Made by a program: the position numbers and the translations under genes | Source: Acephala macrosclerotiorum | Lineage: Eukaryota; Ascomycota; Leotiomycetes; Helotiales; Mollisiaceae | Reading direction: 5' to 3' | Length of the DNA stretch: 64,000 nucleotides | NCBI GenBank assembly: GCA_014904845.1 | Contig: MU119204.1 | Coordinates: 310,001 to 374,000 of the forward strand | Notes under the pieces: generated by a model | Seen by the model: only the letters and a program-made list of their open reading frames with translations | The model's database searches: none | Told to the model about the DNA's origin: nothing | In this document: positions 15,001-25,964 of the stretch, in pieces | Numbering within the stretch: the first letter of the stretch is position 1 | Layout: each line of letters opens with the position of its first letter

Positions 15001-16619
15001 CAACTGTCAACACAGCAAATCCAACTGCAAACGAGGGCCGAGTCCGGGCAAAAGACATGGCGGACGTCTATGTAAGCTGAATTTATCGCAGATAATGAAA
15101 TTGATGCTAACAACTGAATTAGGATGGCTTTGGTGAAGGCCGCATGGGCTCACCACGGTCTCCGACTCGACCCCACAGCATGCGCCGACGACAAAGCATG
15201 CAAGTTCTCGAGCTCGAAAATAGAGTCGATCAATTAGCAAACGAAAATCGCATGCTCGCGGAGTTCAAAGCTCAGGCCGAACGAGATCTACATACATCGC
15301 AAGCCGCATCTTCATCCTTGGTCGAGAAGGATGCCGAAATCGACGCCCTCAAACGCACACTCGACTGGCTACAACATGAGGTTACAAGGCTCACTGAGGT
15401 GAATGAGGGATTGACGAGCGCGAATGTGGAGATTGCGCGACAACATTCAGACCGATATGTCATGCTCGAGACACAACATGCTCAGGCTACTCGAGAGTTG
15501 GCAGAAACACGAAATGCACACACAGAACTATCGTCTGGGATGACTGGACTAGTGAGGGGTGAGGTACAAAAGGCAGTACAGGTTAAGGACCAGGAAATTG
15601 CTCAGTTGCGAGCAGAGTTGGATGCGGCGAAGGAGAAGATTCGGGATATGCAAAGACAAATATTGGCTGCGAAGGCCAACGAGGGACTTGAGTTCCTAAC
15701 GGTCAGGGACGAGGACTATTTCGACAATGCTTGCCAGCAGCTCTGCCAACACGTACAACAATGGGTGCTGCGATTCTCAAAGTTCTCCGATATGAGAGCT
15801 TGCAGACTTACAAGCGAGATCAACAACGATAAGACCATTGATCGACTCGATAACGCCATTCTAGATGGCTCAGACGTGGACAACTACCTTGCAGACCGAG
15901 TGAAGCGAAGAGATGTCTTCATGTCCATGACAATGACAATGGTGTGGGAATTTGTATTCACAAGATATCTCTTTGGAATGGACCGAGAACAACGACAAAA
16001 GCTCAAATCACTTGAGAAGACTCTTTCTGAGGTCGGTCCTGCATCTGCAGTCCACTCGTGGCGAGCGACAACACTCACTCTTCTCTCGAGGCGCGAAGCA
16101 TTCAAACAACAGCGGGAGCAAGACACACAAGCAGTTGTGAATGCGATCATTGAGACATTATCGGAGATCTTACCACCTCCCAGCAACCTTGAGGCGCAAA
16201 TTGAGGAGCAACTGACAAGAGTCATGAAGGCAGCAGTCGACCTCTCCATTGAGATGCGCTGCCAACGCGCAGAGTACATGATGCTCCCACCTCTACAACC
16301 AGAATACGACGCCAACGGCGACCTCGCAAGCAAAGTCTCCTTCAATGCAGCTCTCATGAACGAGCGTAGTGGAGACACAGTCTCAAACGAAGATCTCGAG
16401 GCCCAAAAAGCCATTGTACGAATCGTACTCTTCCCCCTCGTCGTCAAGAAGGGCGATGATAGTGGTGAAGGCGATGAGGAGATCGTTGTCTGTCCTGCTC
16501 AAGTCCTCGTTGCCAAGAGCAAGAAGGCTAGGTTCGCAGATACGGCGCAGAGCAACCATTCTAGAATGAGCATGCAGAGCAGTATACCTGCTGATACTGG
16601 GGAGGGGAATATTATTTAG
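1..16619 (+). CDS. Leashin-like (Woronin-body tether) giant involucrin-repeat protein, 5' partial
   Basis: The frame is open from base 3, so the start lies upstream of the window. It runs to 15071 (TAT), is interrupted by an intron at 15072-15122 (gtaagc...ttag), and resumes in phase at 15123, ending at 16619. At least 5521 residues are encoded here. The middle is a disordered Pro/Glu/Ser/Lys-rich region with roughly 45 basic units of the SKKDKKKDKKKGKS type, often followed by Trp and an acidic-Pro spacer, and four units of the form Y-x3-QL-x-LARQL-x-EF. The C-terminal exon (498 aa) is non-repetitive: a coiled coil (LELENRVDQLANENRM onwards, about 100-150 aa) and a helical domain. This architecture matches proteins annotated as involucrin repeat protein. 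Fungal Leashin/LAH, which tethers Woronin bodies near septal pores, has the same size and a poorly conserved repetitive middle. Gene status is certain; the Leashin identity is inferred from architecture. Confidence 0.85.
15072..15122 (+). other. only visible intron of the giant gene
   Basis: The 51-nt intron has donor gtaagc, a gctaac branch site and acceptor ttag. Splicing joins TAT to GAT in phase 0 and links the repeat exon to the coiled-coil exon. Without splicing translation stops two codons later. Confidence 0.9.
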
Positions 16620-17256
16620 ATAGGAAAATGGCTTCGGTGATATCCCTTTGGGCGTGGTTGATGACTTGCATTATACCGGGGCGTTGATCTTTGATTTTTA
16701 TGGGATGGGATGGATGGATTCACGACTCTTTGTAAGATTTGATGTACTTTTGTATATTATAGTAGATTCTTTTTCCTTTAAAAGTAGTTGGTAATGCAGT
16801 GCTTTATGAAAATTGGCGGCTTGATACGTGCTTGCGTTGTGATCTTCATCTGTCTTGCTCTTGGATGAAAGAACGCGAGCTCCTCTGGCTTCCTAGCACT
16901 AGTTTTGGAAAAGCGCCTTCTCTGTCATGCCATTCACCGCTGTTTCTGCGCTCCGCTGGCAACACATGATTTGCTGTGAGGCCTTGCATAATCAGAGAGG
17001 AGAGATACCAAATAACGTTCAAAACAGAATAAAGACAAGGGAGTGCCACTAAATATATCAGGAGGTACCCCAGAGTTTCTGGGGTCTTGGAAGAGGCCTC
17101 GAAGAATCTGGAGAAGTGGTAGGTGATACCCTTCTCTCTTACGTGTATTCGAGATTCTTAAAACCCTCTAGCGCGTTACCCCTCATCAACGCGACTTCCC
17201 AGCTCAAGTTAACGTTTGCTTCCTGCCAACATCTCATAACCACAATAGCTACCATC
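16620..17256. other. intergenic: 3' UTR of giant gene and leader of MYND gene
   Basis: No coding sequence is seen. A short perfect hairpin (8-bp stem ACCCCAGA/TCTGGGGT, 3-nt loop) lies at 17067-17085. Pyrimidine-rich sequence with TAAC motifs precedes the next start codon. Confidence 0.6.
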
Positions 17257-18218
17257 ATGGCTCCTCCAAACTTTCCCAATGGCATGACCCTCCACTCGAT
17301 CGGGTTCGCTGCTCTCAGATATCCAGAGTTGCCACCATCGCCTCCTGTACCATTGAATAACCAAGTCGGCGTGCTTCAACATGAAGCTCCTGGTGCACAG
17401 AACCACGAGGTTGCCCAAATCGCCTCACAATACCTCAACGCTCTTATTGAATACCAAACCAGCGATGATACTATCCTCAATGATACCTCCTCGCCACAAT
17501 ACTGTAAGTATTGGTCGAGATATCCCTCTACATTCTATAAGTTGTTATCATGAGTTTTCCCCGCCTCAATGTCCCAGCTCTCCTAGAGCGATTTTAATCA
17601 AGCAATTGCTAATTTCTCCGTTGGCCAGACTTCTCGACCGCCATCTGCCTCCTCAATTTCCTCAACATGAATCCCGATGTCTGCAAACGCATCGCGACCC
17701 ATCCTACCCTCGTCAACAGCGTTGTTGAGAAAATGCTAGCACCCGAATTCCCAAACAACATGAAGAATGTCCAAAGACCTATGATCGGTCCATTCCCTCC
17801 TGCGACATTCGACGATGACTTCGGCAGCATCTTGCAATTCTTGTCGACCTTACTTCTCTACACGGACGAGATGGAGACCCGACACCCACGGATCAACGAG
17901 CTGATTCCCAGATGCCGCACCTGGAAGAGAGAATATAAAAACAGTCGGGTCAAGACGATTAGCAGGGCTGCCGACCGCTTGGTGGATCAGATTCAGGGCA
18001 TGGATCGTCAGATGATTACGATGATGAGGAGTATGCAGGAGCAGAGTTTGGTTTGTGGTGTTGCTTCTTGCAGAGTCACAGGAGCGGCCATGACGGCGTG
18101 TGGGGGCTGTCGAATCCAGCGGTACTGTAGCAGAGATCACCAGAAAGCCGACTGGAAGTACCATAAGCACATTTGCAATAAGGGCTTGGAGGAACTCGCT
18201 CCTGAAGCAGACGAATGA
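17257..18218 (+). CDS. MYND-type zinc finger protein
   Basis: Two exons, 17257-17503 and 17629-18218, are separated by a 125-nt intron (gtaagt...ccag) and give 278 aa. The ATG at 17257 is the first in frame and has A at -3 and G at +4. The upstream in-frame sequence has no ATG. Residues about 225-265 form a C-terminal MYND finger: CxxxxC, CGGC, RYCSRDHQ, then DWKYHKHIC. The rest is helical with no recognised catalytic domain. MYND fingers usually mediate protein-protein contacts, often in regulatory proteins. No SET domain is present, so this is not a SMYD methyltransferase. The finger is certain; the function is unknown. Confidence 0.88.
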
Positions 18219-19914
18219 TCGTCGAGGCTACAGTGGGAATAGCAGCATTCGACGGGACCGTGGAGCACGAGGTACAAGTTCTCTATGTTCGCTCTGAGTT
18301 CCCCTTCAGTATTCCAGTAAGAGATACACCAAAATGCCAGAAAGTCCGGCGCGTTCTTCGAGACTTAAACTTAAGAACATGATAACCGAGGAATAAAGAA
18401 TATAGAATTCTATTAGTCGATATCCTTTCGAAGCTTCCCTTTCCAAACATGCAAAGAGAGACATAGATTTCAAAAGATTGGTTGGGATTCCATATTGAGA
18501 ACTCTTGACAGCAATTTTGCAACTTCGAAGGGTTAGACTGTCTTTTAGACCCGCATGATTAAAACTGATCTCCATTTCCATGTTGTTCTGATATCTTGCC
18601 CTCTTTTCGTCTCATCTTCTTCAGATTGGACACTCAATCTCATCCAATGACTCTCAAAAAGTGGGAAACCCAACTAGCACGGGTAGCATATCCCTCCTCA
18701 ACAGCACTACTTGCCTCTGGTGCTTTACTTCACAACAGTACATCCTTTTCAAGTCAAAATCGAAACTGGCCATCTCATACATCCAGAATGCCCCTTCAGC
18801 CTCATCCTCGTTCTTATTTTTACCCCTGCCTCCTAGACACCTTATCTCAACCCATGGAATTGGTAGATATCGGAACTCCACACTCCCTCATCGGAGCTCC
18901 CGCCTCGTCCTCGATCCAACATCAGCATCACGATCTCAAGAATCCCATCTTCCGTTAACATCATACCGCAGATCCCTTTCTCGTCTCAAAACCCTCCTAT
19001 CTCCATTTCCATAAATCTATTCACCTTCATCAATTCTCTGTGGCCCTTATCTCGAAAAAATATTCCGAAAAGAGCGCTAGGCTAGATGGGGAAGTGAGAA
19101 GCGGGAGCTTGAGACGGGGGTAAAGATAAGGAAACCGCCACAACACTTGTACCAAAGATTATTTTAGGAAAAGGTCTGTTGGTGCGCGGTTTGATAGACA
19201 GGGGGAGGAAGCAGAGTGATGCAACCTGTGGCCCCAGAGAGACGGGAATGGCTGCTGGGGTACAAGATGCATGGAGAGGTTGATGTCGTGTCTCGGCTTG
19301 GCTATTTTGACGACATGTCATGATGGAGTGGTGTGTTTCAAGATGGTGATTTAGTTGACAGCTGTTGTAAGTCGGGGGAGGTGAGGGTTGGGATGGAGTT
19401 GGGGTTGAGAAGAGGTGGAGTGAGATTTAGAGGGCGCCGATGAGGTCGCGACGGTGAGGTGAGAGGCGTGTGGTGTGGGAATGGTGTGAAGGACGAACGA
19501 GGGTGACGTGATGCCAAGAGGGAGTTGCGTTGGCAGTGGTGATGAATTGATGACAAGCAAGACATGCAGAGGCGAAGGATGCTGATCGGTTGTTCGAGAC
19601 TTGAAGCCAAGTTGTAATAAGAGAGAGCTGAAGCCAAGTGATAAGAAAAAGAGCTCAAACTGCACTGAAGCATACGATTGGAAGAAAGCAGATAGTTGTA
19701 TGTAATATGTAATGGGTGTATATGATTTTGTTCGTAAACAGTACTACAGTACAGCAAAGAAATCGAACAGGAAGGATATATCTCGATCATAAATGTCCCA
19801 GCCAGCCAAGGATATCAGTCACGCCTCACCAACTCCAAACATATTCATCCAAAACAAACATTCATCTTATATCCAGCTTTTCTCTTTCCAGAATGAAAAG
19901 AAATTTAAAGATGT
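18219..19914. other. intergenic between MYND gene and ammonium transporter 3' end
   Basis: This 1.7-kb stretch lies between the ends of convergent genes. No open frame shows coding character. Pyrimidine-rich sequence on the minus strand around 19350-19650 yields only low-complexity Ser/Pro/His frames. It presumably holds both 3' UTRs. Confidence 0.5.
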
Positions 19915-21763
19915 TCATGCGAAACGCTCACCATTTACAGCACCGTTGTGTCCAGCACCATTGGGAGGGACAATACCCTCTTTCTCCTTAATCTTATCCT
20001 CTGCTGCAATGCCATGACGATCACCAATGACTGCGCCGTTGCTGTGTCCATTGCTGGCTCGTTCTGGCGAATGTCCATTGATCATATTGCTGTGTTGTGG
20101 AATGCCGTAGCGGTCTTGGGGCTGAATGTTGCTCTCGGTCTTCTCTGGCTGATCTGTAGCTGGGGTCCAGGCAAGGTAATCTCTCCTAACCTCAACGTAA
20201 TCGTAAGCGAACTCTCCGAGTTGGTCATCATCCATTCCGAGGAGTTCGGCTTCTTCAGATGCCCTGAGATGGAGACCTGGAATGAAGTTGATGATCAAAG
20301 CGATGATGGTAGACATGACGAATGCGTAGCCAGTGCAGGCGCAGATGTAGGCAACTTGGATATAGAGTTGCTTGTAGTTGTGGTTCAACCAACCGCCATT
20401 GATAACACCTGTGTTGACACCGTCGAGGCCGATGATGTAGTCGGCAGCGAAGAGGGCGTTGAAGATGAGACCAACCATGCCAGCAACACCATGCTCTGCG
20501 AACACATCCATACTGTCGTCAATGCGAATCCAGAACTTGACTGAGAGATGTGTTAATTCCAAAAGTCGTACCGGGAACAATGGTGGAAAACTTACTCTTA
20601 GTTGCAAAGTTAGCAACGATACCAGTAACAATACCGAGAATGATCGAAGCCCAAGGAGTGATGAAACCAGAAGCTGGGGTAGCAGCAACCAGACCAGAAA
20701 TACATCCCGAGCACCATCCGACCATAGACCACTTCCTCGCAAGACGGTAATCGAGCAGACACCAAGTAATGGACCCAAACATAGCAGCCAAGCAGGAGTT
20801 CCAGCACGCCATAACAGCTCTCAAGTTAGCACCGAATGCAGAGCCACCGTTGAAACCCAACCAACCGAACCACAGGAGAATCGTTCCAAGAGTGATCAGA
20901 GAAACATTGTGAGGTCGGAAGTTCAGCATCATCTTTTCTTGACGCTTGCCGAGGACCATGGAGTATGCGAGAGCTGAGAGACCGGATCCAATTTCGACAG
21001 GTCCGCCTCCTGCGTAGTCCAGAACGCCATACTTGTATCCCCAGCCATTGATGTTCCAAGCCCAGCAGGCGATGGGACAGTAGACGAGTGTTGCCCAGCA
21101 AAATATGAAGACGAGAGCGGGGATGAGACGGCCACGTTCGGCAACCGCGCCCATCACAATTGCTGCTGTTGTGGCGCAGAATTGAAGCTGTTCAAATGTC
21201 AGTCACCAGTCGGAAATTGTAAGCTGTCTTGAAAGCTCACTTGGTAGAAAGAGTACAGCAACTCGGAAATAAGTGGTGATCCAGGTGAAGGCGTTCCCAA
21301 AGTATGCAATAATCCAAAATGGCCAAGATTACCAATAAATCCATTTGTTGCCGAAGAACTGAATGCTAGCGAATAACCCCAGAAATACCATTGAAACGTA
21401 ATGATTGAGAATGAAGCCATACAGGCCCAGATCATCGACAAGGCGGACTTTCGTCGTGCCAGACCCGAGTATAGGAAACCCAGTCCTGGAATCATGAGCA
21501 GGACCTGGCATGATGAAATGATGATATATGCTGCGTCCCCGGGATCGAACCATTGGTTTAGATTTTCGACAGCTGTGAAGTTGTTAGATCCTGCAGATTC
21601 GAATTTGTGAAGTTGGGTGCGGAAGTAAGTTCGGTAGTTGAGGAAGGAGCATTATCATACCAGAATCACCACCACTGTATCCTGTGCCATTGTATACTGT
21701 TGGAGCTCCAACCCACGCATAGTTGGGAGCATATGCGCCCACGGTTGGAGTTGCCGTGGCCAT
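19915..21763 (-). CDS. meaA: ammonium transporter, Amt/Mep family (Mep1/3-MeaA type)
   Basis: Four exons on the minus strand (21661-21763, 21241-21590, 20596-21187, 19915-20540) have introns 21591-21660, 21188-21240 and 20541-20595, all GT-AG, and encode 556 aa. The ATG at 21763 begins MATATP. Family landmarks include FDPGDAAYIIIS, GLGFLYSGL, GWLGFNGGSAF, RKWSMVGWCSG and FAEHGVAGMVG. The cytosolic tail carries the conserved LRASEEAELLGMDDDQLGEF block and then a low-complexity Asn/Gly/His end. The pore His pair is asymmetric: Glu216 in GGGPVEIGSG replaces the first His, and His365 is kept. This is the Mep1/Mep3 arrangement, linked in yeast to lower-affinity, higher-capacity transport. It acts at the plasma membrane. 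The MeaA name is inferred from this subtype. Confidence 0.93.
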
Positions 21764-24492
21764 TGTGAGGAAACTCAATTGAGTATCTCACTCAGATTTG
21801 GTTGATGTGCCGACCTCGGCGTCCCTCTGGAATGACGTATATGGGTGGTATCTGTGATCGGATGATACCTCGCTGTCGAAAAACACAACAACGCTGAAAG
21901 AGGAGGTATGAAGGAGGTGGTGGATGATGAGGAACAAAGAAGGAGAGAGGATGTATGTATATCAGCTCAGAAAACAAGTCGCTGGGTAAAGATAAAGGGA
22001 AGAGATATCAGTGGGCCTGCATTGGTTTGGAGGACACTTAGAATGTACTAAAAGCTTGAGTTAGATGCAGCCCAGAATTGCTGGAAGAAATCGGGGATCT
22101 CAGATCTTTAGTACTGCCACCGGAGCAGCATAGCTTGACCACCCACGCATCCCAAGCTCGAGCTATGGAATACCAAGACTTTGCAACACGGAGACCAGGA
22201 CCGGAGAAGTAGGAGCAACGAAGAAAAAGCACAGTACGCTACTCAACTGCAGAGAGATGGAGGTTAACACGCGACTCTCCCTACAAGCTTGCTCGACTGA
22301 CCACTGAGAACTTTTGCCTCGTGGTGAACCCGGTCGGACTTTTGGTACCGTGGTGAAAGTAAGCGGACTCGGCGGCAGACGAACGCAGATCTGTCTAGCA
22401 GATCTGCATGCGGATAGAACAAAGTGGAGAGGTTCCCTGTACGCAGTAAGCATCGAGAGCCGACGTGGACACCCGGGATCGAGGCGGTCTTCATGTTAAC
22501 AAGCCTCATTCGCTGGATAGCTTTTGCCAGACATCAGGGAATGACAAGCACGGGCTGCCCTCTAGCCAGACGGGTAAGATGGCAGGCGAGTGCTTTCCGT
22601 GCCATTGCGTGGGTAAGAAGCGTATAAAATGTACGGCAATAACTAGGACATCAAGAACCGTCCGAGTGGCTTCAGTGGAGTGAGATCAGATGTCGTGACC
22701 GAAATGCGAGGGTTCTTTTCTGTAACCTTACATGAACGTTGGTTGATTGGGTCATATGCAATATCAGAACCTTCCTTGGCACGGAAGCAGTTCGTGGGTG
22801 TCAAATTCTTTGCTGCAACAGGTGCGAAATCGCATGAACAGAGCACGTCTTTCGACCGGAGTAAAAGATATTCTTTAACCAGGGGTGACATTATGCATGG
22901 CATACCGTAGTCGATGAGGCTGCGGCTGGGCATGGGGGATGCGGCGTCCCAAGTTCAAGGGTATTTTCAATACGTACCTGTATCCTCAACTGACCACTCA
23001 ACATAGCCGCTTCCAGCCCATTGTGCGCCCATGAAGTAACAGAATGGTTCAGTTTGTGGGGTTGAGACAGGGCTGGAAAATATGTTTCATGAGGCTACGC
23101 CCTTGTCCCTGTACAGCGACATATTTTTGATTCGGGTGTCAAAACATGAATGCCACAATGAGGAGATCAATCCATGGCTCCCAAGATGAATTGACGCTGT
23201 GGCTGCTCGTAGATGCTTGGCTTTTGCCTACGCGCGTGATTCTTGCCTTTTTGATGCATATCAAAGACGGTTTGTCGATCAGGTGAAATATCTCGATGCT
23301 CGATGTGACCTCGAACTCTCGATACCGACGAGCTGTTCCCTCCCGCTTTCGTCACCACGCTGACCCCAGCTTTCTCCTCATTCATGTGGCTTAGAAAAGA
23401 AAATTTTGCTCAGGTACTGTACCAAGTATCTGGTCAGCATCTTGTGCAGCTCCTGCGGAAAGTTGAGGCATTTGCAAAGGTCCTATTTCGCAGTCTCCCC
23501 TCGTTCGCCATCACGCTTCAGAGCAGAATTTTCTCTCCTCATCCTTCCGCAGGCGATCCCCTTTTCTTCCGCTGTCTCATCCTCACCTGATTTCATGCAA
23601 TGACGTATTTTGTGCTGTGCCATCTCGCCATGGAAAATTTCTGAATTATAAACAACCATCTCGAGAAGGCAGAGATAAGATGAGCAGAATAGGTATAGTC
23701 TTATCCGTCGTTGAAAGAACCCAATGAGAGCTGAGTCGTTGCCGAGAGAATTACAAAACGTTGTGACTACGTGTTTGGTGGCAAGGTCCCTAGCTCGGCT
23801 TGGCTCCACATTTTCTTTGGTGGTGCGTGGGCTGCATATGGCATTTTGAGGCGATGAACACGTGGCAAAGGATGTGGGATTGTCCTAGAAGGAGTTCAAG
23901 AAGGTAGTCGGTGATAGATTCGGCTGAATGTTTTGATAATGGATGTGGTGTTTGGATGCCATGGATCGATGCTTCATGACAATGTTTTCCGGACGCAGAG
24001 TCAGTCGACCATGTATTTGCTGTCCTTCGCGTTTCCTCGAGCCGCAATCAATTTTATTTATATATAAGTCTACCAGGAAAGAAGTTTAGCAACTATCCCA
24101 GTATCAACAAGGAGAGAGCCTGTGCTCTTCTACGAAGTAGAATACTCTAGTACATGACAGTCGTCCGAGCACAACATCCTCGCCAGCTGGCATGGATGAC
24201 AACATTGTATTGTACGAATGGAGTGTGTCTCAAGTTCTAATGCAGAAGTTTGACCGCACTTATAGGCTGCTTGTACCTTCGTATTGGGATACTCCATGTT
24301 CGTATGTTTTTGTTCAATTCCGAGGGCTGGCAAAGACGAACTTCCACCTGTACGATAGTGCCTGGCCTACGAACCTCCAGCTCTCTCTCGAGAGAGTCTA
24401 TAGAGCCAACGAGAGCAATCGCAATGTGCACAAAGAGGTTTTCTTTTATCGATAGCTTTTCACGATCTCGAACAAGCTACCGTGGCCTTTTT
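21764..24492. other. gene-poor region upstream of ammonium transporter
   Basis: It holds the transporter promoter and leader. No gene is supported. A minus-strand ATG-initiated frame at 22643-22933 (96 codons) has mixed composition but no recognised domain and overlaps an equally open frame on the other strand. One CACGTG occurs at 23859-23864. Confidence 0.4.
21990..21995 (+). promoter_or_regulatory. candidate GATA (AreA/NIT2) site
   Basis: An AGATAA hexamer, matching the HGATAR consensus of fungal nitrogen GATA factors, lies about 230 bp upstream of the ammonium transporter start. Such genes are classically under nitrogen catabolite control. A single hexamer is weak evidence. Confidence 0.3.
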
Positions 24493-24577
24493 TACGATAA
24501 TCAATCTACGATTCAATCTACGATAATCAATCTACGATTCAATCTACGATAATCAATCTACGATTCAATCTACGATA
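24493..24577. repeat. 26-bp composite minisatellite
   Basis: Three exact copies of a 26-bp unit, itself built of alternating 14-bp (tacgataatcaatc) and 12-bp (tacgattcaatc) subunits, end in a partial copy. It lies at the left edge of an AT-rich block. Confidence 0.9.
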
Positions 24578-24589
24578 TACTCTTCTTGC

Positions 24590-25360
24590 GATATTCTTTT
24601 TTTCTCTAGTTAGGTCTTTACTATCTATATTTACGAAGATATATACTCGAGCTAGTAGACACTACAAAAAAGGAAAAGCGAGGGCACGGTTTTAGAGAAG
24701 CGGAAAAAGATATTGCAATGTACTACTATATTTGCGGTTACAAGAGAAGAAAGGACTACGGCGAGAGAAGAAAATTAGAGAGAAAGGAATAGGCTCGGTG
24801 AATATACTTTGGATTTACGAGGAGATCGATATTGCGCTTTTGTGATCGCGATTAGTTAGAAAAGGGTCTATAATACTATTACTAGAAACCTATCTATAAA
24901 GTCTTTTAAGTTGGTTTACGCCTTTCGAGACTTATAGAGTTCTAATAATATAAGGTTTAGATATTTCTCTAAATAGTATCAAATGTTTTGTGTATTATTT
25001 CGATCGAAAAGAAAAAACACAATTAAATAGCTTTTTAGCTAAGCACTCGAGTGTAAAATGCTTTCTTAGATTATATAAAGAAGCTAGAATACCGCGGGAT
25101 TAGAGACTTGGGACTATTTATAAAAAGAAGTCTTTTTCTTTTCGTGGTTTTAGCTCTTTTTGCAAGCAGAACTTTGTATATAATTCTTGAGCTTAGTACG
25201 ATCCCGTACTTTATAGGAGGTCCTAAGAGGCAGTCTATATGGCTGTTTATCCGCCTGTCGTAAATCAATACTACTACTACTACTACTATTGTTCAGTTCC
25301 GACTTCCTCCTATGAGATTCGGCTATGAAAAGGGGTGACTCGGTTAAGTTTGCCACAAAG
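24590..25360. repeat. AT-rich block, probable RIP-degraded repeat relic
   Basis: The composition changes abruptly: TpA is frequent, CpA/TpG are scarce and stops fill every frame. That is the pattern left by repeat-induced point mutation of a transposable element. No transposase or reverse transcriptase motif or terminal repeat survives. A CTA microsatellite lies at 25269-25289. The call is by eye; dinucleotide counts were not computed. Confidence 0.4.
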
Positions 25361-25613
25361 ACGAGATGTTAGATGTTTTCTCGACTTCTACTAATCCACG
25401 AGATGAAACTAAGGAGACTGTTCAGCGGTCAAACTTAGCCCGAATCATTTCTCCTTTCATTGAGCTGCGCGCACTTGCGGTTTCTAGCATATTTGACTTG
25501 TCGCTAGAGATCATCATTGCGTTTGGCATATTCGTGGTACCGTAGCAGAGTTTCCACGATTTCTTCTGTGCCATTATGACTGAAGCAAGCAATAACAAAC
25601 AGGAATAGCCTTC

Positions 25614-25964
25614 TCAGATAAGAGGGCAAGTAATACAACACCAGAAATATTCTTCCTCTCCTTCTGCCAATAGTGTTTTCATGCTCTTAGTTAATATAAA
25701 CTTTTCCCCAAATCCCGAACTGTCCCACCTTTCTTCCGAAAGTAAGGCGATGCCCGAGTCAAGTTCTAGTACTTCTTTTGCCATGGGAAACGGTTCCAAA
25801 CGGTGTCAATGCTCATTCCACATCGCTTATTGCGCTCAAAGACTGAGTTTCGAAGTTAGGTCTTGCTGAAGTAGCCACTCCGACTGTGATGGCTTTCCCT
25901 CTTTCCCGCATGTGAGGTACTGGTATTCATACTTGCGGTGTAGGTCGCAGAACTCGGGGTCCAT
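25614..25964 (-). pseudogene. small protein gene broken by three in-frame stops
   Basis: Minus-strand frame from an ATG at 25964 (MDPEFCDLHRKYEY...) to a TGA at 25614, 117 codons in one frame. It is broken by TGA, TAA and TGA within 11 codons near the middle (about 25805-25840). Both flanks have balanced, protein-like composition: the N-terminal part has Cys/Tyr/Lys and SEWLLQQDL, the C-terminal part EERWDSSGFGEKF and ends CCITCPLI. No good donor/acceptor pair removes the stops. The changes are consistent with C-to-T transitions, as expected beside a RIP-like block. The family is not recognised. Confidence 0.5.

Noticed and set aside
17116..17256. N-terminal extension of the MYND protein by 47 codons
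   Set aside because: The extension begins with GTG, not ATG; 17257 is the first ATG and has a good context.
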